Assembly: GCA_026986775.1 (NCBI GenBank) | Contig: JALSNX010000001.1 | Location: 124,001-188,000 of the forward strand | DNA length: 64,000 bases | Source: Caldifarciminota bacterium | GTDB lineage: Bacteria > Hydrothermota > Hydrothermia > UBA1063 > CAJXJZ01 | Direction of reading: 5' to 3' | Shown: piece by piece, positions 42,461 to 51,921 of the stretch | How the letters are laid out: every line of letters begins with the position of its first letter | How positions within the stretch are numbered: the first letter of the stretch is position 1 | Made by a program: the position numbers and the translations under genes | Notes under the pieces: model-generated | Seen by the model: the letters and a program-made list of their open reading frames with translations, nothing else | Database searches by the model: none | Told to the model about the DNA's origin: nothing

Positions 42461-43209
42461 GAGTAATTTCCTTTAAAATCTGGGGCGATTATGCCCACTT
42501 CAGGCGGCACTACACGACAAGTTCGCCGCTTACCCATTCCATTCCGCCTCCGAGCGCACTGCGCGGGCTTGTGGGGGCTATTATGGGTTTTTCACGGGAG
42601 GAATATCCACAAAAACTCGCTCCAGATATAGCATTTTTTGGAGTCAGACTACTTCGTCCTGTTAAAAAAATCAGGCTGGGTATGAATTACATGGACACCA
42701 AAGACGGGAGCTGGACGCAGCTTGACTTGAAGAAATTCCGTCCCATAGTGAAGAAAGATGGTCACGGCAATCCGAGACTACATACGCAGATTCGCATGGA
42801 GTTACTGAAGGACCCGGCATTTGAGATATTCTTTCATCACGAGGATGACAGTCTGATGGATGAGCTTTCAGAGAGGCTGAAAAGACATCAAACAGTTTAC
42901 ACGCTCTATCTTGGCATCACGGAATGTATTACAAACTTCAAATTTTTGTGGGATGAAAATGTCAATCGGTTTCACGGGGTTTCAAATGTCCTTAGTGCCT
43001 TCAAACTGAGCGCTCTTAAAGGATTCAAGCTTAAAATGGGCATGGGTGTGGTCAAGGAAGCCCTGCCCCTGTTCATCGATTCACAGCGAATTCGGCAGAA
43101 CGGAGAAGAAGTTGTTTTCAACCCGTTTGCACAGCCCTTGAGAGCCGAGATTGAGGGTGCGTTCGTATATCCGGGAAGAACTGATGAAACCTTTGCGTTT
43201 GTGGGATGA
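42457..43209 (+). CDS. cas5: Cas5 (type I-B)
   Basis: A 250-aa RAMP protein binding the crRNA handle in Cascade. VISFKIWGDYAHFRRHYTTSSPLTHSIPPPSALRGLVGAIMG is a typical Cas5 N-terminus (only key parts cited: KIWGDYAHFRR and PPSALRGLVGAI). It overlaps cas7 and cas3 by four bases each. Confidence 0.92.
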   Translation: MRVISFKIWGDYAHFRRHYTTSSPLTHSIPPPSALRGLVGAIMGFSREEYPQKLAPDIAFFGVRLLRPVKKIRLGMNYMDTKDGSWTQLDLKKFRPIVKKDGHGNPRLHTQIRMELLKDPAFEIFFHHEDDSLMDELSERLKRHQTVYTLYLGITECITNFKFLWDENVNRFHGVSNVLSAFKLSALKGFKLKMGMGVVKEALPLFIDSQRIRQNGEEVVFNPFAQPLRAEIEGAFVYPGRTDETFAFVG

Positions 43210-45584
43210 TAGGGGTATTGGAATCACATCCCGGTATCCAACTTAAAACCCATCTCCTGGAAGTTGAAAGGCGAATAAAGGCATTCTGTGAGGATTTACA
43301 GGTTGACGAGGTATTTCAGGAAACAGCCCGTTTAACCGCACTTACCCACGACCTCGGCAAGACCACAGGTTACTTCCAGGACCATCTCAAAGGCAGGCAT
43401 GTCAACCCATCCCTTTCATCTCATGCACTGCTTTCGGCCGTTCTTGCAGTGTGGCATTTTTCAGAAAGCGTTCCGATCTGCATGAAGCTACCTCTTTTCC
43501 TATCCGTCAGAACACACCACTCCAACCTCTCCCAGCTTTCTGCCATGACATACCCAAAACACGAGTGGAAATATCTTGAAAAACAGGTTCAATCCATCGA
43601 TATTGAAGCATTTTTTAACCTTCTGGCAGATCTTGGACTTTCCAATCCTGAAAGCGGTGAACTTCTCCCTGCCTTTCAGGATTTTGCGATCAATTTCTCA
43701 TGGCAAATAGACCAGTGCAGGGGCATTGATATTTACTTCACAACCAACCTCCTTTTAGGTATGCTTGTTGATGCTGATATTCGGGCGGTTATCGGGATGG
43801 ATGCAAATGAAGAACGAGTTGAAATTCCAGACAACATCGTTGACAGTTATATTACAACACTTCCGCAAAAATCAGAGATGGCCACATTAAGACAGGAGTT
43901 CTATAAAACCGTTATAAATAACATTCTGAGGCTGGGTCCTGATAATAAATTTTTGTCTATCACCGCTCCCACAGGTATAGGTAAAACACTCACCGGATTT
44001 TCAGCTGCTGTTCATCTGCGTAACTTGATTCAAAATGTGACTGGAAAAATTCCAAGAATTATATATGTCCTGCCTTTTACAAGCATAATTGATCAGAATT
44101 TTGACGTCATTGAAAAGGTAATTGAGAATTACGGCCTTTCAAAGGAAATAATCCTAAAACATCATTTCCGCTCAAGCCCTGTAAAGAACTATTCTGACTT
44201 TAAAGTGGAGGACATCTGGGAATACCTTGAAGAAAAACATATTTTTAAGAATCCTGATGCTGGAAAATTATTAAAAAAATATGAACAGGCTCATAATCGT
44301 ATAGAAACATGGGACGGCGAGATTATTGTAACTACATTCGTTCGATTTTATGAAACGCTTTTTACAAACAAACGTTCCGAAATGAGAAGATTACACAGAC
44401 TCGCTGGCAGTATTGTCATTCTGGATGAGGTTCAAAATATCCCGGCAGAATACTGGGAAGGGACAGAAAAAGCGCTTAAATTTCTCGCTGATAAATGGGA
44501 TACTCGGTTTATTCTTATGACAGCAACTCGTCCCGCCCTCCTCCAGGATGCGGTGGAACTCACTCAACCCAAAAAGGAGATATTTTTCAGTAAACTTTCA
44601 AGAACATCTCTTAAGATTTATACAGAACCTGTGTCATATACAGAGGTTGACTCATGGCTTTTACCCAATGTGGAATCAGCGAAGAACTTTATGGTTGTTA
44701 TGAACACTGTTCGTTCAGCCCAGGATGTTTACAACCATGTTAAAAAGGCTTTAAGCAGCGAATTTGAACTTTATTTTCTATCCGCCTCACTCATTCCAAA
44801 ACATAGAGAAAAGCGAATTAAAGAAATAAGCGAGAAATTAAGGAATGGCAAGCATTTGGGCCTGATAGCCACTCAGGTAGTGGAAGCAGGTGTTGACCTT
44901 GATTTTGATGTTGTTATCAGAGATTTTGCCCCGCTTGATTCAGTTGTTCAGGCTGCCGGAAGATGTAACAGAAATGCGGCTTCTGAAACAGGTGGCAGGG
45001 TTTTTCTTGTTAAACTTGTCAACCCGATACCCGGGGAAAGACAACTTGCTTCATACATCTATGATGGAGTTCTTCTAAATACCACCGAAGAGATAATTAA
45101 ACATTTAAATGAACTCTCCGAAAAAGACTATTTCAAACTCGTTGAGCGATACTTTCACGAGATTCGTAATGAGGGGAGAAAAGCACAGGATAGGAATCTG
45201 CTTGAGAGTGTAGAATTTTTAAAATACGATGAACTTGGAATGTTTAGTTTAATCAAAAAAGGATTTGAACAGGTTCCCGTTTTTGTGGAGTTTGATTGTG
45301 ATGCTACATATCTAATTTGTAAGTTAAAAGAAATTGAGCGCCTTCCTGTAAAGTCTTACAGTGACCGTATGAATCGAAGATCTATATTCAGGACTATTTC
45401 TTCTGAGATCTGGGGTTATGTAGTTAATGTCCCACTACAGGTTGCCCTTGCAGCTGGCCTGGATACACTTCCCTATGCTTCAAGCTTTTTATGGCTGCGA
45501 AAAGAATTACCGAATTTTAAAAATATTTATCGGGAAGATACAGGTTTCGTGCGGAAAATAGAGCATGAAGCATTTTTCTTATGA
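43206..45584 (+). CDS. cas3: Cas3 nuclease-helicase (HD plus DExH fused)
   Basis: A 792-aa effector nuclease. The HD domain has THDLGK at residues 47-52 and SSHALLSAVLAVWHF. The helicase has Walker A APTGIGKT (257-264), motif II DEVQ (407-410, where DEAH or DEVH is more usual), TATRPALL, and motif VI VQAAGRCNRN. All catalytic motifs needed for DNA unwinding and cutting are present. It overlaps cas5 and cas4 by four bases. Confidence 0.94.
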   Translation: MIGVLESHPGIQLKTHLLEVERRIKAFCEDLQVDEVFQETARLTALTHDLGKTTGYFQDHLKGRHVNPSLSSHALLSAVLAVWHFSESVPICMKLPLFLSVRTHHSNLSQLSAMTYPKHEWKYLEKQVQSIDIEAFFNLLADLGLSNPESGELLPAFQDFAINFSWQIDQCRGIDIYFTTNLLLGMLVDADIRAVIGMDANEERVEIPDNIVDSYITTLPQKSEMATLRQEFYKTVINNILRLGPDNKFLSITAPTGIGKTLTGFSAAVHLRNLIQNVTGKIPRIIYVLPFTSIIDQNFDVIEKVIENYGLSKEIILKHHFRSSPVKNYSDFKVEDIWEYLEEKHIFKNPDAGKLLKKYEQAHNRIETWDGEIIVTTFVRFYETLFTNKRSEMRRLHRLAGSIVILDEVQNIPAEYWEGTEKALKFLADKWDTRFILMTATRPALLQDAVELTQPKKEIFFSKLSRTSLKIYTEPVSYTEVDSWLLPNVESAKNFMVVMNTVRSAQDVYNHVKKALSSEFELYFLSASLIPKHREKRIKEISEKLRNGKHLGLIATQVVEAGVDLDFDVVIRDFAPLDSVVQAAGRCNRNAASETGGRVFLVKLVNPIPGERQLASYIYDGVLLNTTEEIIKHLNELSEKDYFKLVERYFHEIRNEGRKAQDRNLLESVEFLKYDELGMFSLIKKGFEQVPVFVEFDCDATYLICKLKEIERLPVKSYSDRMNRRSIFRTISSEIWGYVVNVPLQVALAAGLDTLPYASSFLWLRKELPNFKNIYREDTGFVRKIEHEAFFL

Positions 45585-46078
45585 AATTCATTAACGCTTA
45601 CATCTTCCAATCATACCTGACATGTCCCCGTGAGGCGTGGCTTGAATACCATTCTATAAATGCAGAGCAGAATCATGAATTTCTTATGCTTGGCAGGCTT
45701 ATTCACGAAACTACCTACAAAAGGGACAGAAAAGAGATATTTATTGACCAGCTTCTTAAGATAGACCTTGTTCACGGAGAACTCGTTGCTGAAGTTAAAA
45801 AATCATCAAGGCATAAAGAGGCCGCCAGAATGCAGCTTCTTTACTACCTTTACTATCTAAAACACGAAAAAGGGCTTGAATTTCAGGGAATGCTTCTTTT
45901 TCCAAAAGAGCGAAGAAGGGAAGAGGTAAAACTTACTAAGGAGGCAGAGGAAAAAATTGAGCAGATTTTACAAAAAATTCAGAGTTTGGTTGAGAGTCCT
46001 GCACCACCACCTGTAAAGAAGATAAAATACTGCAAAACATGTGCATTTTATGATTACTGCTTTGCTGAGGAGGAGTAA
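45581..46078 (+). CDS. cas4: Cas4 exonuclease (second copy)
   Basis: A 165-aa RecB-type Fe-S nuclease. Cysteine 1 is in YLTCPREAWLEYH and the last three in CKTCAFYDYC. The core VHGELVAEVKKSSRHKEAARMQL is intact. It is part of the I-B adaptation set and clearly paralogous to the copy at 17955. Confidence 0.94.
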   Translation: MKFINAYIFQSYLTCPREAWLEYHSINAEQNHEFLMLGRLIHETTYKRDRKEIFIDQLLKIDLVHGELVAEVKKSSRHKEAARMQLLYYLYYLKHEKGLEFQGMLLFPKERRREEVKLTKEAEEKIEQILQKIQSLVESPAPPPVKKIKYCKTCAFYDYCFAEEE

Positions 46079-47074
46079 ATGAAAAAGGCAATTTATGTAT
46101 TTTCCAGTGGAACAATTAAAAGAAAGCAAAACACCATATTCTTTCAATCAGAGGACGGAGCGAAAAAATATATTCCTGTAGAGAATACTCGTGAGTTTTA
46201 CATTTTCGGAGAGGTCACAATCAACAAGAAACTCCTTGAATTCTTCTCACAGAAGGAAATACTCTTACATTTTTTCAATTATCACGGCTACTATGTGGGC
46301 ACATACTATCCAAGAGAACATTACAATTCGGGACTTGTCACATTAAAACAGGCAGAACACTATTTAGACGAAGAAAAAAGGATGTATCTTGCCCGAATGT
46401 TCGTAAAAGGAGCAGCGGACAATATCATCAAGGTGCTAAAATACTATGACACAAGAGGGATAGACTTAAAAGACCCCATAGAGAGAATAGAGCATTTAAA
46501 ATCAACAATCCAGAACCAGAATACCCCTGAGGAACTTATGGCAATAGAGGGGAATATAAGAGACCTGTATTACGGCACATTTGATACGATAATACAAAAC
46601 CCCGACTTCAGTTTTCAGCAAAGGACAAGAAGGCCACCTCAAAACAGGTTAAATGCACTCATAAGCTTTGGCAATCAACTTTTGTATGTGGCAGTTTTGG
46701 GTGAAATTTACAGAACCCACCTTGACCCACGCATAGGGTATCTGCACTCCACAAATCAACGAAGGTTTACTTTAAACCTTGATGTGGCGGAAATATTCAA
46801 ACCCGTTATAGTTGACAGGCTCATTTTAAGTTTACTCAATAAGAAAATCATCAGAAAAGAGCATTTTGATGCAAGGCTTGGGGGCATTATTCTAAAAGAA
46901 AACGGCAGGAAACTGTTTTTAAAAGAATGGGATACCAGAATGCAAACCACAATAAAGCACAAAGGGCTTGGAAGGTCTGTATCTTATCAGAGGCTTATAA
47001 GGCTTGAACTCTATAAACTTGAAAAACATTTCATAGAAGGAAGACCCTACAAACCATATCTGATGAAGTATTAA
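46079..47074 (+). CDS. cas1: Cas1 integrase (second copy)
   Basis: A 331-aa Cas1, same length as the first copy and similar along its length. Catalytic residues are in AIEGNIRDLYY (Glu), GYLHSTNQRRF (His) and LNLDVAEIFKP (Asp). RTRRPPQNRLNALISFGNQLLY is conserved between copies. It starts directly at the cas4 stop. Confidence 0.96.
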   Translation: MKKAIYVFSSGTIKRKQNTIFFQSEDGAKKYIPVENTREFYIFGEVTINKKLLEFFSQKEILLHFFNYHGYYVGTYYPREHYNSGLVTLKQAEHYLDEEKRMYLARMFVKGAADNIIKVLKYYDTRGIDLKDPIERIEHLKSTIQNQNTPEELMAIEGNIRDLYYGTFDTIIQNPDFSFQQRTRRPPQNRLNALISFGNQLLYVAVLGEIYRTHLDPRIGYLHSTNQRRFTLNLDVAEIFKPVIVDRLILSLLNKKIIRKEHFDARLGGIILKENGRKLFLKEWDTRMQTTIKHKGLGRSVSYQRLIRLELYKLEKHFIEGRPYKPYLMKY

Positions 47075-47076
47075 AA

Positions 47077-47340
47077 ATGTATGTGATAATGGTTTATGAC
47101 ATCAAAGAAGAGCGGGTCAACAGGGTTTTAAAAACTGCCCGCAAATATCTAACATGGGTGCAGAATTCTGTGCTTGAAGGGGAAATTACAGGTGCACGGC
47201 TTGAAAGTTTAAAGGCAGAACTTAAGGAAATAATAAAAGAGGATGAAGACTCCGTAATATTTTACAAATTAAGGACGACAAAATATTTCCAGAAGGAGAT
47301 AATAGGGCAGGAGAAGGGTGGAGAGGAAGTGTTTTTGTAG
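47077..47340 (+). CDS. cas2: Cas2 (second copy)
   Basis: An 87-aa Cas2 with MYVIMVYDIKEERVNRVLK and YLTWVQNSVLEGEIT. It is homologous to the first copy and two bases after cas1. The leader of array 3 follows. Confidence 0.95.
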   Translation: MYVIMVYDIKEERVNRVLKTARKYLTWVQNSVLEGEITGARLESLKAELKEIIKEDEDSVIFYKLRTTKYFQKEIIGQEKGGEEVFL

Positions 47341-47630
47341 AATTTTAAGAAAGAACTGTGAAAGTTGTAGAGAATAGAGCATCTGCAGGGGAAATGTTTG
47401 TATTAAGGTAGATGCTAAATTCAAAAAACTTTTGCCATAGGTTCATGAAGGAAATTTTCTTTTTACTTCAACCATCGGTAGAGTAAAAATCACGGGGGTA
47501 CGAAGTAAACATAAAATTTCACAGAAACCTTGACAGTTCACGGAACCTGCCTCAAACTATTAAAAGTAGCATGGTGATAATTGTTCTTTGATAAAAAGTG
47601 CAAATAATTGGGGAACAATAACATAAATTG
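47341..47630 (+). promoter_or_regulatory. Leader of array 3
   Basis: A 290-base AT-rich stretch with no gene, between cas2 and the first repeat. It ends with AATAACATAAATTG before the repeat, sharing the AATAACATAAAT motif with leaders 1 and 2; the rest does not look alike. A TTGACA occurs at about 47533 but no clear -10 box at the right distance; TGATAAT near 47577 is another candidate. Confidence 0.75.
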
Positions 47631-50600
47631 GTTCTGAGCCTACCTAAAAGGGATGGAAACGCGAATGCAGGCACTCCAAACGCTGACATGGTCATTGGTT
47701 CTGAGCCTACCTAAAAGGGATGGAAACACTTTTACTCCGTTGATGAGGTCAACGAGTGCATCCGCGTTCTGAGCCTACCTAAAAGGGATGGAAACGTTTT
47801 TGCGCCTCAAGCGTCCTGCCAGTGGAAACAAGTTCTGAGCCTACCTAAAAGGGATGGAAACCATATAGTTAATCTCTATTCTACCTTTTCTCCGGCGTTC
47901 TGAGCCTACCTAAAAGGGATGGAAACTCAATATGTTTCTTGGTGCGTTTTATCATTTGCAGGTTCTGAGCCTACCTAAAAGGGATGGAAACCTGGTCCCG
48001 CTGCTTCCATACATAGTTACGACCTTTTGTTCTGAGCCTACCTAAAAGGGATGGAAACGGTCTTCCTGCCCTCCAGTAATAGAACCAACAGCATCGTTCT
48101 GAGCCTACCTAAAAGGGATGGAAACGTCTTCAAGGTTGGAGTAAAATAAAAACTGTAAACATGTTCTGAGCCTACCTAAAAGGGATGGAAACCACTTTTG
48201 ATGAATAATTCTTTTAATTCTGCGTATTCAGTTCTGAGCCTACCTAAAAGGGATGGAAACTCTTCTAAAGTATTCAAAAAGTAAGTCAATCAGAACAGCG
48301 TTCTGAGCCTACCTAAAAGGGATGGAAACCTCGGTGGTTCACTTCCTGCTTTTCTGGTAAAGGGGTTCTGAGCCTACCTAAAAGGGATGGAAACACCCTT
48401 CTGCCACATAAGAGTCTGTGGCCCTCACAGGTTCTGAGCCTACCTAAAAGGGATGGAAACTAGTCAAAGACTGGAATGGAGAGCAGAACGAGAAGTGGTT
48501 CTGAGCCTACCTAAAAGGGATGGAAACCTGTAAAAGTGTGCGATAAACTCACCTTTGCGGTCAGTTCTGAGCCTACCTAAAAGGGATGGAAACTGATACA
48601 CAAAGTGTAAAAACTTATAATGATGGAGTGTTCTGAGCCTACCTAAAAGGGATGGAAACCAGACAGGCGGCCGCAGTACTCTACCTATGGGCCGCGTTCT
48701 GAGCCTACCTAAAAGGGATGGAAACTTTTTTGAACCTTTTGGTCTGCCCCTTTTTCTTTTTTGTTCTGAGCCTACCTAAAAGGGATGGAAACTTTAAAAT
48801 GGGGGTATAAAATGGGAAAAAATAAAGAACAGGTTCTGAGCCTACCTAAAAGGGATGGAAACAACTGTAAATAAACAAGGAGGGAAAGATGAACAAGGAG
48901 TTCTGAGCCTACCTAAAAGGGATGGAAACTAGGCTCTGCATTAAGATACTCCTGCATTTTTAGAGGTTCTGAGCCTACCTAAAAGGGATGGAAACTTTTG
49001 ACAAAATATCTACTGCCCGCAAAATGTCTGAAGTTCTGAGCCTACCTAAAAGGGATGGAAACAATGCCTTGACTTTCGCTATTGCTACAATTCCAGAGTG
49101 TTCTGAGCCTACCTAAAAGGGATGGAAACTATCCAGGGAAGGCTGAGTGTTTTTTCCCGGCAACAGGTTCTGAGCCTACCTAAAAGGGATGGAAACCTTG
49201 AAGAAGGCGCCCGTATGGTTCTTGAAAAATATGAGGTTCTGAGCCTACCTAAAAGGGATGGAAACCCAGAAACCGTCTATACAGCCCCGAACGACACAGA
49301 CACGTTCTGAGCCTACCTAAAAGGGATGGAAACTCTGGCAAACCCAGTGCTGCAAGTGCATCTTTTTTGCGTTCTGAGCCTACCTAAAAGGGATGGAAAC
49401 CACAATCTTATTGGTGATTGGAAAGAGCAAATAGGGTTCTGAGCCTACCTAAAAGGGATGGAAACCCTTGTGGCATGGACTACGCCTTACAACGCAGCAG
49501 GTTGTTCTGAGCCTACCTAAAAGGGATGGAAACCAAGATACCCCACGCCCATTTTAGAATAGAACTCCGTTCTGAGCCTACCTAAAAGGGATGGAAACCA
49601 GGATAGGACTTGGAATTTTAGGTTTAAAAAAGAAGTTCTGAGCCTACCTAAAAGGGATGGAAACAATGAATATTATCAGGGTCATAAATGTTTACATTTT
49701 CGTTCTGAGCCTACCTAAAAGGGATGGAAACCGATAAATAGAAATGGGGAACTTTTAAATATTGCTGTTCTGAGCCTACCTAAAAGGGATGGAAACCTTT
49801 CCCCTCTTCAAACATAATTTGTATATATCTACGTTCTGAGCCTACCTAAAAGGGATGGAAACAGAAGTCATTTTGTGTTACATCAAAATAGGATTGACGT
49901 TCTGAGCCTACCTAAAAGGGATGGAAACCTCGATTGATTGGTCGGGTCGCTGGTGGGGGTATCGTGTTCTGAGCCTACCTAAAAGGGATGGAAACTTCTT
50001 TTCCATATTTTTAAACCCCCTTTAAATAAATGTTCTGAGCCTACCTAAAAGGGATGGAAACAAAAAGATAAAAAATACTATTTAAAAATTAAATCTTAGT
50101 TCTGAGCCTACCTAAAAGGGATGGAAACTTGAAAAATATAGATATGGGTTTTACAAGGTATTCGCCGTTCTGAGCCTACCTAAAAGGGATGGAAACTCAG
50201 AAACAGGACGAGCGATAAGTTCATGGTATCGGGTTCTGAGCCTACCTAAAAGGGATGGAAACTAACTTGCCGGTGCACTGTTTGAAAAACGAAGTACCAG
50301 TTCTGAGCCTACCTAAAAGGGATGGAAACCGAAAAAAACACAGGACAACACAAAGAGCGGAGACGGGTTCTGAGCCTACCTAAAAGGGATGGAAACTACT
50401 TTTGATGAAATAAAATCATATGTTAAAGTGGTGTTCTGAGCCTACCTAAAAGGGATGGAAACTCAATTTTTAATAGATGACCTTGAAAGCATTAAAGAAA
50501 GTTCTGAGCCTACCTAAAAGGGATGGAAACAAGTTTTCCGAAAAGATAAATCCTGCTTACTTTCGTGGTTCTGAGCCTACCTAAAAGGGATGGAAACTCA

Positions 50601-50996
50601 GGTTTTTCATATGTGTACCTGAATCCCTTTGTGGTTCTGAGCCTACCTAAAAGGGATGGAAACTTCTCTTTATTCTTCTGCGGGTTTTCAAGGTCTGCTG
50701 TTCTGAGCCTACCTAAAAGGGATGGAAACTAATATAGGTATGGCAATAATAACAGAGGTAAAGGCGTTCTGAGCCTACCTAAAAGGGATGGAAACCAGGA
50801 TAAATTTTATATTGTGGTAAAGATTTACTATTGTTCTGAGCCTACCTAAAAGGGATGGAAACCAGGATAAATTTTATATTGTGGTAAAGATTTACTATTG
50901 TTCTGAGCCTACCTAAAAGGGATGGAAACCAAAAGCAGGGCTTGAAGATGCAGAGAGGCAATATTTGTTCTGAGCCTACCTAAAAGGGATGGAAAT
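47631..50996 (+). CRISPR. CRISPR array 3: 51 repeats, 50 spacers
   Basis: Fifty-one 30-base repeats (GTTCTGAGCCTAC...AAGGGATGGAAAC), the last at 50967-50996 with its final C changed to T. I counted 50 spacers of about 34-41 bases. Two adjacent spacers near the trailer (50796-50832 and 50863-50899) are identical. The handle ATGGAAAC is the same as in arrays 1 and 2. The leader is at left, next to cas2. The repeat sequence is otherwise unchanged through the array. Confidence 0.98.
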
Positions 50997-51561
50997 GCGA
51001 GTTTTTCACATATATATCAAAATAGGCCCGTGGTTCGGAGCCTACTTAAGGGACAAAAGCAGTATCAATAAGCGGAAGGTGTATCTTTCACAGGACCTTC
51101 TGGGTGGGTTCCTGGAAGCCATGAGGAAATTAAGGGACAATGTGCACTATCTTTGGATGAGGAGCGGGCTATTAAGAATCTATGGCATGAGATCATACAC
51201 GGGCAGACGCCTGTGTATGGGACTCTCAGTATCCAGGAAAAAAATTATTGAAACTTTTGTGGAAATGCTCGCAAGAACCACATATGGTAACTTTATTGAG
51301 TATCTTGGCTACCCGACCACAAGGCTAAAACACGCAAATACACTCCTTTTTGATTCTTACGGTGGTAGAGAAGCAGGAGAATTGATAAGAATTCTCAAGT
51401 CTAATTATGCGGGTGATTTTGACTTGATTATAAGGGCACTCGGGGAAACAATACGGGGTTATCCTGAGTATAAGTGGTTCGATGTGTTTACAAATAAAAT
51501 GGGTGTTATTATTGGTGAAAATAGTGCAAGAGAGGTGTTAAATGAGGCACTTATGCTCTAA
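50989..51561 (+). CDS. ORF starting inside the last repeat; remnant of an unknown gene
   Basis: A 190-aa open frame whose ATG lies in the last CRISPR repeat and whose first 24 residues or so are array sequence, including a decayed repeat. The body looks protein-like: EMLARTTYGNFIEYLGYPTTR, NTLLFDSYGGREAGELIRIL and WFDVFTNKMGVIIGEN. That end vaguely resembles C-terminal domains of polymorphic toxins or DUF6973 proteins, but I cannot name it. It is probably a 5'-truncated gene abutting the array; a true start could be the ATG near 51121. Confidence 0.4.
   Translation: MEMRVFHIYIKIGPWFGAYLRDKSSINKRKVYLSQDLLGGFLEAMRKLRDNVHYLWMRSGLLRIYGMRSYTGRRLCMGLSVSRKKIIETFVEMLARTTYGNFIEYLGYPTTRLKHANTLLFDSYGGREAGELIRILKSNYAGDFDLIIRALGETIRGYPEYKWFDVFTNKMGVIIGENSAREVLNEALML
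51033..51060 (+). repeat. Decayed 52nd repeat of array 3
   Basis: GTTCGGAGCCTACTTAAGGG and following bases match the array 3 repeat with several changes and a two-base deletion. It lies 36 bases, one spacer length, after the last good repeat, marking the true ancestral array end. Confidence 0.8.
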
Positions 51562-51805
51562 TTTTCTCTGCTTTTTCAAAAGGGTAATAGAGGTAGTGCT
51601 CAAATATGGATTGGTCACTATCAGTAAGTTTGGGGAAATATTCACGAGCTTTTTCTCTCTTACCAAGTTTGCAATAAAGGAGCATAATCAAAAGATAATG
51701 ATTTTCCTGTGGAAGTTTATCAAATTTATCTATCCATTCGGGAGCATGTTTTCGCATAAACTCATCAGCAGTCTTTTTATCCACATGGTCATAAATTGTT
51801 TCCAT
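51551..51805 (-). CDS. Hypothetical 84-aa protein
   Basis: A small acidic/basic, helical protein (ends ... DSDQSIFEHYLYYPFEKAEKI) with KLGKREKAREYFPKL, a TPR-like helix. No clear ribosome site. The minus strand has better protein-like composition than the overlapping plus-strand frame. Convergent with the ORF at 50989. The family is unrecognised. Confidence 0.45.
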   Translation of the reverse strand: METIYDHVDKKTADEFMRKHAPEWIDKFDKLPQENHYLLIMLLYCKLGKREKAREYFPKLTDSDQSIFEHYLYYPFEKAEKIRA

Positions 51806-51871
51806 GGTTTTATTATGTTATGTGCTGGATGAACTGTCAGGCAGGTTATTTGTATTTGCCTCAATTTTTCT

Positions 51872-51900
51872 TTGACAGTTCCCATGATGCGGATTATAAT
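51872..51900 (+). promoter_or_regulatory. Promoter of the purine/XdhC operon
   Basis: TTGACA at 51872-51877, 17-base spacer, TATAAT at 51895-51900, then AGGAGG (51911-51916) and the ATG at 51922. A full consensus match. Confidence 0.88.
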
Positions 51901-51921
51901 TTTTTAAAATAGGAGGATGTG

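Noticed and set aside
49122-49310. 62-codon frame inside array 3
   Set aside because: Made of repeat and spacer sequence only (LSLPKRDGN repeated).
51542-51832. 96-codon plus-strand frame opposite the 84-aa minus-strand ORF
   Set aside because: Very rich in Phe, Ile and Leu, as expected of the antisense of a charged protein; the minus-strand frame is preferred.
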